Under the pieces are notes generated by a model that was not told the DNA's origin, made no database searches, and saw nothing but the letters and a program-made list of their open reading frames with translations. Both the position numbers and the translations under genes were made by a program. Positions 35,458-46,550 of a DNA stretch of 64,000 bases are shown here, piece after piece; positions within the stretch are counted from its first letter, which is position 1; every line of letters begins with the position of its first letter. The stretch lies in assembly GCA_030685235.1 (NCBI GenBank), contig MU839099.1:434001-498000 (forward strand), in the 5' to 3' direction. Source of the DNA: Copromyces sp. CBS 386.78 (lineage: Eukaryota; Ascomycota; Sordariomycetes; Sordariales; Sordariaceae).

Positions 35458-38331
35458 TTACCACTTGTTGCCCGTCTTGTTTTTCTTGAGCCTGGCGGCC
35501 TTCTCCCTCGCGTACTCGTTCGACGCCTGGCCTTCGGATCCCTGGATCTCCGCCACCAAGCGCTTGTACTTCTTCTCGTACGCCTCGTCCTTGGCCTTCT
35601 TGACCTTGAGGTTCTCGCGCTGCATGAAGGCCGCGTCCTTGCGGAGCTCCCTGAGCGCGCCCTTGCGCTCCTTCTTGTGCTCGGCCCGCAGCTTGGCCAT
35701 CTCGGCTCGCTCGCGGTCGGGGTCGTAGTGTTTGTTGGGATCGAACGAGTCCTCGAACTTGGGCACGTACGTCTTGATGGCGAGCGGCTTGTGGTGGTGC
35801 AACTCGAGCGGCCTGCGGGAGACCTGGGCAAGCTGGAGGAGGCGGGAGATGTTCGTTGTTGTGTCCTTGAGCTGCTTGACGAGGGCCGCGGGGAGCTGGG
35901 CGGCGTTGGACTTGCTGGTCAGGTGTTGGAGTACGCGCTGGGCGGGCTGGAAGGTCTCGTAGAAGGCGGGGAGCTTGCACCACGTCTCGGAGGCGGTCTT
36001 GAGAACGGAAGTGATGGTGCTGATGATGGCAACCTTCTGAGCGGACTCCTCGCTGGCGGAGGGAGCGCTCTTGCGCTGCTGGCAGTCACCGCAGTTGAGT
36101 TTCCTGACGGTCACCTTGCTGGCACCCTTGACACGGATACCAGCAGCGGGCTCGTGTACGGGGAACAGACCAAGCTTCTCCTTGGGCTTCTCAACAGCGA
36201 GCGAACAGAGAGTGTTGAGGCAGAAGTTGATAAACTCTGGTACATAACGCTTGGAGAAGGACTGGTACTGAAGGGCGAGGATCGAAAGGTAAGCACCGAT
36301 CGAGTAGTCGGCGAGTGTCTGGGGAATCTTTTGTCCCAAGTAACGGGTGATGGAAAGCATCGCAGGGGTGACCACCTGGTGGAAATGATCAGAAGTAGGG
36401 TATGTTGAGCCAATAGCTGTGAGAAGCATAAGGTCGCCGACAGTAAGAGCTAATGGCCGCTCCTCCTTGATTTCCTCGAGCCGTGCCCTGTAAGCCTTGG
36501 ATACCTCAATCGCGAAGAAGGTCTTTGCGAGTGAGTGAACGTGGCGAATCAAGTTCTCAATGGCAGGGAACCAGGTGGGCTCGAACTTGTCGCCGAGGTA
36601 AGTGATATGCTCAATGAGGGCCTGGGTAAAGTTTCCAAGACGCTCCTTGTTCTTTTCGTTCAACTTGGGGTGGTAGAGAGCTCTGATCCTCTGGACGGCC
36701 ACTGGAAGTTTGACTACGGGAAGACCTCCCAAAATCTCCAGCAGCTGCTCGTGACTCTCGGGGCATGGGAAGGTATATGGTATGCCGTCCTCATCGCCGC
36801 CTTTTGACTGAGCGTGAAGTTTTGTGGCCACCTCTTCCGACTCGCCGTCCTCACCACCATTCACAAGCTCGTCCTCATCAGGATCATAGGCATCCTCGTC
36901 GTCGCTCCCGTCGATATCCGACATGTCATCATCGTCCATATCCAACTCAGAGCCGCTTGCGATAAGGTCGTCTTCGAGCAAGAAATCGTCTTCGTCGTCC
37001 AAACCCATCTCGGTGGCGGTCATCCGTAGCTTGATACCCTTGCCGAGGCCGAACTCGTCCTCTTCGGCTTCGTCTTGTGCCTCTTGGTCGTCTCCCTTCT
37101 TCTTGCCCTTCTTCTGCTCCTCCTCTTCCTCGTCATCCGAGACGACCTCGCCCCGCATGCGCCTGAGTCGCTTCTCCTCCATCTCCTTGAGACGCTTAAC
37201 TCCTTCCTCCGCCCTCTCCTCTTCGGTCTTTGTCCTGTCGGTAACCTCGGCCCTGGCTTCGCGCGCTGCTTGCTTGAGACGCATGTTGTATTCCTTCTCG
37301 AGTTGTTCCAAGTCGATTCCTGCCACGGTGGCGGGTCCCTTGGACTCCTTCGCTTCCTTCGGCTTCATCTGGAAGAGTAGGGACTGCAATTGTGGTAGTT
37401 CCTTGTCGAGCTCGACTCTTAGATCCTCGTCCTCGTCCTTGGCGGCTTGTCGTTCCTGTAGAAAACCATAGTTAGCAAGTGAATAAAAGCAGACGGCTCA
37501 GCGGTGGTCCTTACGTATTTGAAAGCCTTTGACTTGGCGATAACCTCCTCCATGACTTCCTTTTTGGTCTTCTTCCTCTCCGGCTGTCCATCCTCTCCTT
37601 CGCCTTCCGCGGCTTCCTCCTCGGCACGCAAGCGCTTGAGGAACTTCTTTCTGGCGGAACGCTCATCGTCGGATTCCATGTCGGAAATGTTCTCATCGAA
37701 ATCGTCACGGCCAGCCTCGATGTCGTCGTCGTCGTCAAAGAGAGTCTTGCCGGCGTGTGTAAGGGTGACCGGCGCTGCCTCGTCGTCGGAACCCTCCAAG
37801 TCAAAGACGGTGTTCTTCTTGTGGCTCTTCATCTGCTCGCGCGCGAAACGCTCCATCATCTTGTCCTCCAGCGTCATGTTGGGATCGTCCTCGCCGAAAC
37901 GTCTATCGACAATACCGCCGACCTTGTTGCGCCGTTGCATTTCGACCAAGAGAGTTTCTTTTCGCTGTTCGTAATACGGTTAGCACCAGACACACGCGCA
38001 AATCAGTAACCATCGGAATGGATCGACGAACCCTCTGTTCAGCGGTGGCCTTTGCAAGACCGGGGCGGCCCTGGATGCCCTTGGCGAGTTTGTCATTTTG
38101 GGGCTTGTTGGTGGTGACCTCGAACTTGGGTCCTCTGGCGTTGGTCTTGAACTGGAATGGGTTGAACTGCTCTCTGATGCTGGCGAGAGCTTCGTGGCGC
38201 TGGAGTCGCTTGTCGGTGGAAGCCTTCGCATCCTGGGCGGTTTGGCGCTTTTGCTTTTTGGATTTCTGGGGGCCAATGATGCCTTGGTCCTTAAGGGAGG
38301 CCTTCAGCCTCTTAAGCTGAGACCCGGCCAT
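35458..38331 (-). CDS. nop14: NOP14, small-subunit ribosome biogenesis factor
   Basis: Nop14 is an essential nucleolar component of the SSU processome, needed for 18S rRNA maturation and 40S export. Three exons (38331-38032, 37964-37515, 37455-35458) give 915 residues. Intron 1 (67 bp) has a weak donor GTTCGT with a good CTAAC branch. Intron 2 (59 bp) has GTAAGG, branch CTAAC and acceptor CTACAG. The family's N-terminus is clear (MAGSQLKRLKASL), followed by IVDRRFGEDD and TLEDKMMERFAREQ. Acidic stretches, the strongest at about residues 400-455, and a basic C-terminus ending in a Lys-rich tail are typical. The length fits the family (yeast 810, human 857). It is transcribed away from the gene at 38747 across a shared region of about 0.4 kb. 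Confidence 0.95.
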
Positions 38332-38746
38332 GTATGCTGAGATCTCTCGATTGTCGACTTGACAGGGGAGTGTTGAGAGAGAGGAAGACGGGAGAGATGG
38401 CGTCGCGAAGTGGGTTCGATCGCGAGGCCGGCATTCAATTGTCTTTGGCGGTTCTCAGAAATTTTGGAGGCGAAGGGTGATTATCTTATCGGTCGGGTCC
38501 ACCTGAAAATCTTGGCAGTAAAATGTCGACAGGGGCACCTCAGCAGAACCACCTGCCCTGTGCTGAGGTGCTCTGTAGCTGCTGAAAGTTGAAGCTCTAC
38601 AGCGTGTCTCACTCCACTGGAAAGAAAGCTCTCCGTCGTCATCATCCTGCCCAGGTTTTAGAGGAGCCTCTTTGAGTCGCAATGTGATCTAGAAACAACA
38701 CAAGTCTAGCTTATGCAGAAGCATCTTTCTTCACCATACCGCTATT
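38332..38746. promoter_or_regulatory. Divergent promoter region of NOP14 and its neighbour
   Basis: A 415-bp gap between two start codons pointing in opposite directions. Promoter elements for both genes must lie here or within the transcripts. I cannot point to a specific factor site. It could couple expression of the two genes, but that is inference from layout only. Confidence 0.55.
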
Positions 38747-39781
38747 ATGGGCTGGCACTCCTCTGTTATCCGAGATGAGAGGGTCGTCTTTACCGGCGTC
38801 GGCTTCGTCACGGCGAGCTTGATCATCTTGGTCATGAACAGCTGGCTAGCAAGATGGCGAGACGAGACTATTGTCACTCCAAATCCGCCAAAGACGCAGT
38901 ACATCACCCAGCAGACCGAAGACTCACTCGAACTGAAGACGTTGGACACCTTGCTGGGCCACTACAACTACGCCATCAAGGAGACGGCTGCCAAGATCAT
39001 CTGTGACAGGGCTGCAAACGACCCCGGCCTCCTGGAGGCGTTGCTCCGGGGCATTACCCGTCCGGATTATGACGAGCGTGTCAAGAATCTGAGGGCTCTA
39101 GCTATCATCTGTGTTCCACGTGAGTGTCCCCTGAACACTTGAAAAATCATACAGTCACTAACCTGGCCACAAGGAGTCCTTCCTATGCTTAACACCTGGA
39201 AAGCATACTCCGCCATCGTCCGGTGTCTCGAGCTCTCCCTCGACCCGGAGCAGGAGGTACTCGACAATGAGGGGTGGGACGATTATCCGTTGCGGGATAT
39301 AACCGAGAAGATGTGCTTCATTTTCCTCGAGCAGCTGGTCGATCACTATGGGCCAGAGATGCTGATTCGCTCCAAGTTCGTCGAGCGTTGGCTGTCCAAG
39401 CAGAATTGGGGCAGGACTGAGGAGGACAGACAACGCAACTTCCACAATTACATGTTGTACAGGGACAACAAGATGAGGAGGCTTGCGGATGCGGTACGCA
39501 AGACCGAGTTGGGAAGGGCGGTGCTGGTCAAGTGTGGTCTCTACTCCCAGGAGGCGGCTGACGACTTTGCGGCTGAGCAGGCGGATAACCTGAATCTTAT
39601 GGACACAAGCGGCGAGCGTTATAACCTCCTGCTCTCTATCAACATGGGTAGGACCCCGCGGGCGCAGGAGACGAGTGCTGAGCAGCAGCGGATTAGACAT
39701 CGGAATCGCGAGGCTATTGTGATGAACGATGGGACTAGACCGATCGGAAGAGACGATATCATTCAGCGATCCACAGAGTAG
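38747..39781 (+). CDS. Conserved-looking fungal protein with N-terminal membrane anchor
   Basis: Two exons (38747-39119 and 39174-39781) around a 54-bp phase-1 intron (GTGAGT, branch CACTAAC, acceptor AAG) encode 326 residues. Residues 13-33 (VVFTGVGFVTASLIILVMNS) form a single hydrophobic segment, after which the protein is soluble and helical. The LLGHYNYAIKETAAKIICDR to LRALAIICVPR part looks like one or two armadillo-type helical hairpins. The frame is maintained across the intron and codon use is ordinary, so the gene looks real. I do not recognise a named family, and no enzymatic motif is visible. It may be a membrane-tethered helical-repeat adaptor. Confidence 0.85.
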
Positions 39782-40387
39782 CAGGTTTTGGGAGAGCCTG
39801 GTCAGTCTTGAAGGGGCAGCTCAGTAACCACAGGCGTTGTATCATCGCAGTAGAATTATGCTTTGCGAGGAAACGGGGACGCATAAGTAAAAAGAGATAG
39901 GAATTTTGAAATCATTGAATTACTCCCATCGATTGAACCAATGATCCAGATTAACAAAAGCTTCGTCTGGGCGGATAAGATGGTGTGCGTTTGTTCTGTA
40001 AAAAACGTCATATGCACAGTTTGCTTCATACGTTAAAGATTTTGGTGCAGCTCTACCAAAATCCTTAACAAGGAAGGATGCGACACCTCAACACAACAAC
40101 TCACTGCAATGCTCGCATTAACTTTTTGATTCAACTTAACCAGAACAGCACCTGAACCATTGGCTTTTTGTTCTTTTGAAAAATCAGCGCACCAGAGCAA
40201 ATCATCTCACTGCCTCGCTAAGCGGCACCCAGCACCACCTTACCAAAGTCGCAGCGCGGCCGTTCGTCATTTCCCCCGTTCCGCTTCCCGGCCCCGCTCC
40301 GCTCCGAACACCCTTATCTACCTCCGCCCCGTGTCCGGAGTTCGGACTTCATCACCACTTTTGTCTCCCATCCATCCACCGCCCATC
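39782..40387. other. Intergenic region before the helicase gene
   Basis: About 0.6 kb between tandem plus-strand genes. The part next to 40388 is pyrimidine-rich and ends CCCATC before the start codon, as in many fungal leaders. A longer open frame reaching back to 40160 has no family resemblance. No separate gene is supported. Confidence 0.55.
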
Positions 40388-43044
40388 ATGCCTTCCGCAA
40401 AACTAATCGACATCCCCTCCTTCGCCTCCACCCAGCTCACCCTCCTCTCCTCCGAGCTCGCCGCCGAAATCGCCGAGACCTCCGAGCTCGTCGGCGCGCA
40501 CACGCCCACCGCCCTGCAGCGCGCCGGTCTGGCGCTGACCAACCTGGTCGTCAACGCCCAGCGGACCGGTTACGGCGGAAAGACCGTGTTGGAACTCGGT
40601 CCTGATTCTGCTACTGTCACTGCTTCTAGTAGTAACCCCCCAAAAGGAGGCTATGATGGACCGGAACTACCAGAACATGGGATTCGGACGGGCGATATCG
40701 TGTTAGTGTCCGAGCAGCCGGCGGGTAGCGCAAAGAAGAGAGAGGTCAGGGAGTTGGAGAAGAAGGGAGCCAAGGGCGTGGTGACGAGGGTGGGCAGGGG
40801 GGTGGTGGGTGTCGCGCTGGATGAGGATAAGGGGGAGGAGAATGTGGTTGGGACTGGGGGGCTGGGAGGGAGTGGAAGGGTTTGGATGGTTAAGTTGGCT
40901 GATGACGTTACTTATAGGAGGTGAGTTTGTGATGACTGATGTGACGTGAAGTAAAGTGAAGTGAGGGATGTAAAGCGTCGGCAGGTTAATGTTGCTGGTG
41001 GATGAGAGGAGAGGAAAAGGGGGATCAGAGCTGCGGAGGTGAAGCTGGTAATGGTTCAAGAAAGTATTAGCTGACGCGAGAATTGCAGGATGAACGGAAC
41101 CATGGAGAAGCTTCAGAAGATGAGCGAGTCGGAACGTTCCATGTTCATCAGAGTCCTATTTGGACAGTCATCACCCTCGCCTGTCCCGGCAGATCTAACT
41201 AATGACCCAGAGGTCGGCAACATCGAGTGGGTTGATCCTACTCTGAACGACTCTCAAAAAGATGCTATTAGGTTTGCTTTGGCTTCGAGAGAGATAGCTC
41301 TCATTCATGGTCCTCCCGGCGTATGTTCACACGTCCCTCCCTTATGCAGCTTCATGTTTGACTAACTCACGACAATAGACCGGCAAAACCCACACCCTAA
41401 TCGAACTAATCCTCCAACTCCTCCGCCGGGACCTCCGCATCCTAGTGTGCGGCCCCTCCAACATCTCCGTCGACAACATTGTCGAGCGTCTCTCGCCACA
41501 CAAGCTACCCATCCTCCGCCTCGGTCACCCAGCCCGTCTTCTCCCCTCCGTCCTCTCGCACTCACTCGATGTCCTCACCACGACCTCGGACGCCGGCGCC
41601 ATCGTCAAGGATGTGCGGGCCGAGATGGACGCCAAGCAGGCCTCGATCCGCAAGACACGCAACGGGCGCGAGCGCCGAGTCATCTACACGGAGCTGAAGG
41701 AGCTGCGCAAGGAGTACCGCGAGCGGGAGCGGCGGTGCGTGAGCGACCTGGTAGGCAGGAGCAAAGTCGTGCTGGCGACATTGCACGGCGCAGGGGGTTA
41801 CCATCTCAAGAACGAGGAGTTTGACGTAGTGATCATCGACGAGGCCAGCCAAGCGCTAGAGGCGCAGTGTTGGGTGCCCCTGCTGTGGGCGAAGAAGGCG
41901 GTGTTGGCGGGTGACCACTTGCAGCTACCGCCGACGATCAAGTCGTTGAACTCCAAGGCCCCCAAAGGGGACCAGCCAAAGGAGAAGGGGCCGACATTGG
42001 AAACAACGTTGTTTGACAGACTACTGGCCCTGCATGGCCCCGCGATCAAGAGGATGCTTACCACGCAGTACCGTATGCACGAGAAGATCATGCGTTTTCC
42101 CTCGGATGAGCTCTACGAGTCTAAGCTCGTGGCCGCCGAGCATGTCAGGGAGCGCTTGCTCAAGGACTTGCCGTACGAAGTCGAAGAAAATGACGACACC
42201 ACCGAGCCGCTGGTTTTCATTGATACGCAGGGCGGTGACTTCCCGGAGAAGAAGGAGGAAGAGCTGGACAACAAAGGATCTACAGACAAGGAAAAGGTCA
42301 TCAAGAGGAGTCTTCATGGCGAGAGTAAGAGCAATGAAATGGAAGCTGCGCTGGTGAGACAGCATGTGCGTGGCCTGGTCGAGGCGGGAGTTAGACCAGA
42401 CGATATTGCGGTTGTGACGCCGTATAATGCGCAGGTATGTTCAGCTACCCTTGATTCCAGTCTGCCTCTTCCCCTTCTTTTCCCTCCTTGGTCTTCTCTC
42501 TTTCCTTTGGAACCAGGAAAGAAGTCTACCACGGCACAACAGCCCGTATGCTTTGCATGAAACAACGTGTTGTGTGTGCGCCCAGGCCACGGCATGAAAA
42601 ACGCATTACACGGCATTGATGACTGACCAACTTCTTTGGTGTTGTGTGATTACAGTTGAGCATCCTAGCACCCTTGAAGGACGAGTTTCCCGGCATCGAA
42701 CTCGGCAGTGTAGATGGATTCCAAGGCAGAGAGAAGGAGGCAGTCATCGTCAGCCTGGTGCGCAGCAACGACGAAGGCGAAGTCGGTTTCTTGGGCGAGA
42801 AACGACGACTGAACGTTGCCATGACGCGGCCGAAGCGGTCGTTGACGGTTATTGGTGATTCGGAGACGGTCAAGAAGTAAGTTGTACTACATCACGCTCT
42901 ACCTCTAGGCATGATGATTGACTGACTCTGACTCTTTTTCGCAACGACAGGGGTAGCGCATTTCTCAAGAGGTGGATGGAGTTTCTGGAGGAGAATGCCG
43001 ATTTGAGGTATCCAGACGTTTCGAGCTTGGCGCCGGCGTCATGA
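40388..43044 (+). CDS. hcs1: SF1 DNA/RNA helicase, Hcs1/IGHMBP2 family
   Basis: An Upf1-like superfamily 1 helicase, the counterpart of yeast DNA helicase A (Hcs1, 683 aa) and the core of human SMUBP-2. Five exons (40388-40920, 41089-41320, 41379-42434, 42656-42876, 42951-43044) join in frame to 711 residues. The four introns are 168, 58, 221 and 74 bp. Motifs: Walker A GPPGTGKT at 252-259, Walker B/DEAS at 409-412 ([14 protein letters not shown]), GDHLQLPP at 433-440, then [23 protein letters not shown] and [12 protein letters not shown]. The N-terminal part is the beta-barrel/stalk region. As in yeast Hcs1 there is no R3H domain or AN1 zinc finger after the motor. It probably unwinds or remodels nucleic acid in replication- or translation-linked processes; the exact role is family inference. 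Confidence 0.95.
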
Positions 43045-43864
43045 TGATGACACAACTTAAGCAAGCAAGAGACGCAGCGAGCCCGAGTGAAGAGTTTCAA
43101 GTCAGGCACCAGGTACGGACAGATATCATGGGGAGGGCGTGAAAGGCTGACGGGCGAGTAAGAATCTTCCCAGAAGAGCGGGCCGACAAAAGCTTGATGG
43201 GGAATATGTCTGTGTGCCTGAATGGCGTCTCGCTTCACTCTTCAGAGCAGGTACAGTACCAGGCACACAAAGATACTATACGCGACATAAGCGAAAAGAG
43301 TTGACGGAATCTAGGCATAAGAAGCGAAGTAAGCGAGTTGCGCTCACGGCATGCCACGTATTGAGAGGCAAAGGAGGCGAAAAGGCACGAGGCTCTTTTT
43401 GGCTTTTTGGTCACCTCAGCTTAATTTCCAACACTTTGTGACCACTCGGGGATATTCCCCCGCTCCAGTACCTACTCTGGCTCGCTCCGTGACCCATTAC
43501 CTATCTGTGCTGGGCCAGCCTAGTATTCTTATTCGTTCTTTAGAGTAGGTATATGTTGTGTACTTGTGCAGAGTCAGAACTCAGAAGCGAGTTGATGAGT
43601 TGCGGTTACTCGGTTGAAGTGTCTCTGAAACTGGACGGGGGCCTCGCTCGCCCCGAACGGGAACTGAACGACAAAGAAGCCAGAAAGGGCGATGGTGGAA
43701 GCTCAGTCGGTGCAGTTGGCTTTTCTCGCGATGTCTCTGATCCGAATCGTTTTCTGTCAATCGAATTCGAGTTTGTGCGACCCCAGCTTCTATGCTGTGC
43801 AAGGTGGGCAAGAAGCATGAAAAAGAACAAAGTGAGAAGTCTGGTCCAGAGAGGTTACAGCTAG
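43045..43864. other. Helicase 3' flank and intergenic DNA
   Basis: Normal-composition DNA between the helicase stop codon and the third RIP-mutated block. The open frames at 43553-43864 and 43581-43892 are unrelated to any family I know and lie on opposite strands of the same bases. No gene is called. Confidence 0.55.
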
Positions 43865-46550
43865 TAGGGATGGCTTTGAATTTCACCGTCAATATAAGGT
43901 AAGTAAAAGTAAGTAAAAGTAAGGTAAAAAACGGGATAATTCTTACGTGTACGGGCCACCGCCCCGCTTAAATATTTTTTTTCTAAGTACAATAGGGTTG
44001 AACTAGGCTGAATTAGGCTAAAATATATATATTATTACTAGATTTCTAGCTATATCTTTAACTATATTTATATTCACAACTTTTAAACTAGCTATATCGA
44101 GCTGTTTTTTCAGCCTCTTTTACCCTTACAATATTTTATATACCAAATAATAGGTATTTTATCGTGATCTTAAACGTTGTAATAGTCGTCCGGCATTTCT
44201 ATATATAAGCGGTCTTCTACCTTTTAAAAAATTTACTCTCTATCTACCTTTAGCAATACAATAAAGAGGATATATTTAGCGTTAAATACCTTATAATTTA
44301 TAAAGATAAATAAAACTATATTTATTTTATCTGCTAAAAAACAACTACATAACGGTCCTTCAACGTAATTTATTACTAAGAAAATACGTTTAAAAAGTAT
44401 ACTATTAACTAGCATTTAAAATAGTCGGTTAGCCAAACTATAGAGTTTCGAACTATAATTACGATAATAACTCCAGAAAGTAAGAAGTTAGAAATTATAT
44501 TACTAAACCTCTACATAGGGTATAAAAATACTATCTTTAACTATATAAATGATAAACTCCTCTACCAATTCGTTACCCTCGATATTAATTGTAGTACTAT
44601 ACTAGGTTAAGAAAGCGTAAATTTAACGTATAATATTAATTAATACAACGGACTAAATATCTTCGAAATAGACTGCTAGATTATCTGGGTTAAGAAAGAA
44701 AGTAAGCTAATTGAAGGTAATAACCTATTTATTCTTCCTCGCTATATAGATCGCGGCCAATTAATCCTAATATTAAGGTATTATATACTAGGGAAGGTTG
44801 AAAATTTACTAAAGATCCTAAATATAAAGCTAATACGGAATAACCATACTAATAATAGATTTATTAAATTCTAATATTAATTAAGCTTTATAAATTGGCT
44901 AGATAAACCGTAGCAAATTATTAACAATATCCTAAAAGATATAATTCTCAATAATATCCAATATAGCTATAAGGCTGATAGGATTACTAATATTACCTTC
45001 GTTAAAATTATTATAATAAATATTATTATAAGTATTACGAACGAAAATAATAAGCGCGTACTTCGATTTTTAAACTAAGAGGATAGATTTATACTATAAA
45101 CCCCATTGAATAATTATACTAACGATATATTAGCTTCCTTATTTATACGTAATTTAGTAGGAAAAAGGGAAAGTAACGTACGATACTAAAATAGAGATAT
45201 ATTTATAAAACTCCTATATTATATAAATACGAAGTTTCGAAAGCTATAATTTCGAAGTTCTGAAGAAAATAACTAATTAGGTTATAAAGTTAATAACCTA
45301 TTTAAACGGTTCGATCGCTAGTATATCCTTAATAAATAACTGGAGACTATAAGAGTTATAGAGAATTAAGATAATATATTTAAACTCGTTTTTCTCTATT
45401 AAAAGAATATTAGTAAGGCGAATTCTATTATATATATTTATTACGAAGTTAATAATCTTACCCTAGCAATTCTAAACAATATAACCGGCTTTAATAAAGA
45501 TTAACGTAATAATATTAGTAGTAATATATTCGGTAGCGCTAATATAAATATTCTTTTAATAAAAGGAAACTTTATTAAGTAAATAGATAGAAATATTAAA
45601 AATACAACGGCTAGCTTAATCGTCAAACTTATTAAAAACGATATTAAGTTAGGTATAGCAGTTAATATCACGGGGATGACACCGTTGGGGGTATGGTTGG
45701 ATATACGTAGTTGTACGAGGAAGGAAAGAAGGAGAGGAGGGAGGAGTGCGGTCTGGATATAGGACAGGCTGTGCCGTGCCTGGATCCAGACCGAGGCCCA
45801 CTGGTGCGTGCGTGCATGCGGTCCTATTGGCCAATGGCCAATGGACTCGACCATACAGTGCCCAGTGCTATGTGCCATCACAGGTAATCCTATAATAGTT
45901 AATTTAATTTATAATAGCCAATTTAACGTTATTATAAATAAAAGGGAAATAGATATTAGTAATTGTCTTACGGGAAGGAGGAATATAAATTAGATTAACT
46001 ACTTTAATAAATACTTTTATCTCTAAGGTATCGAAGGTATTAAACGGCTTACTTCTATATAAGATAACCTTAACTACAAAAACGTTAATAGCTTTAATTT
46101 ATTTAAATATAAAAATAAAGGTATACTAGCGTATATCTTTATTATTTTAAGTAAGGTCGTTAAATCTCTAGCGCTAATAATTATTATAAACATTGAAATA
46201 ATTACGTATACAATTGACGTTCATTACCCTTAACTAATCGTAATAGTGGCACTTAGTTTGGGGAGCGAAATTGCCAGGGCGCGGGCGCATTTCAAATTAG
46301 TAATAAATCGCCTCGTTTCGAGTAGGCAGCATTTTATAAGGGTATTCTTTAAGCTTATACGAATCGATCGCGATCGGTTTTGTATAATTTCGTTAATAAT
46401 TAATAGAATTAATAATAATTGACAAGGTAAATGTATGCGATAAATTATAAGGTATATACACGGATCATTTATACTAACGTCATTTACTAAATTTCAATTT
46501 ATTGAAAATTTCTGAAAAAGTCTTATTTTTTCAGAAATAAACCATCCCTA
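43865..46550. mobile_element. RIP-mutated block, unidentified transposon remnant
   Basis: A 2.7-kb A+T-saturated, TpA-rich stretch with abrupt edges. It does not resemble the Copia elements at 5557 and 22965. The outer bases form a short inverted match, TAGGGATGG at 43865-43873 and CCATCCCTA at 46542-46550, suggesting terminal inverted repeats of a DNA transposon, but the match decays after about 9 bp. A plus-strand frame from about 44700 to 46330 still reads protein-like with scattered RIP-type stops. It includes a better-preserved run at about 46246-46330 (SLGSEIARARAHF). I could not assign the protein to a family. A 205-bp un-mutated insert sits inside it (45672-45876). Confidence 0.6.
45672..45876. 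mobile_element. Un-RIPped 205-bp insert inside a RIPped element
   Basis: Ordinary-composition DNA embedded in A+T-saturated sequence. It is bordered by the direct repeat ATCAC (45667-45671 and 45877-45881), which looks like a 5-bp target duplication. It contains a purine-only-like tract (about 45710-45746), an inverted repeat GGTCTGGAT/ATCCAGACC (45750-45758, 45784-45792) and a doubled TGGCCAA unit. There are no terminal inverted repeats and no coding capacity. The size and 5-bp duplication would suit a solo LTR or small non-autonomous element, but the ends do not show clear TG...CA, so the class is open. Confidence 0.55.

Noticed and set aside
34914..35831. 305-codon minus-strand frame rich in Arg/Ser/Pro
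   Set aside because: It is an out-of-frame shadow of the NOP14 3' exon running into non-coding DNA.
35317..36408. 363-codon open frame on the plus strand
   Set aside because: It lies entirely opposite the last exon of NOP14. Its Leu/Val-rich readout is the antisense of a Lys/Glu-rich protein, with no family resemblance.
43865..46550. hAT assignment from the TAGGGATGG-like ends
   Set aside because: No matching 8-bp target duplication lies directly outside the ends, and no transposase motif could be read through the RIP damage, so the class is left open.
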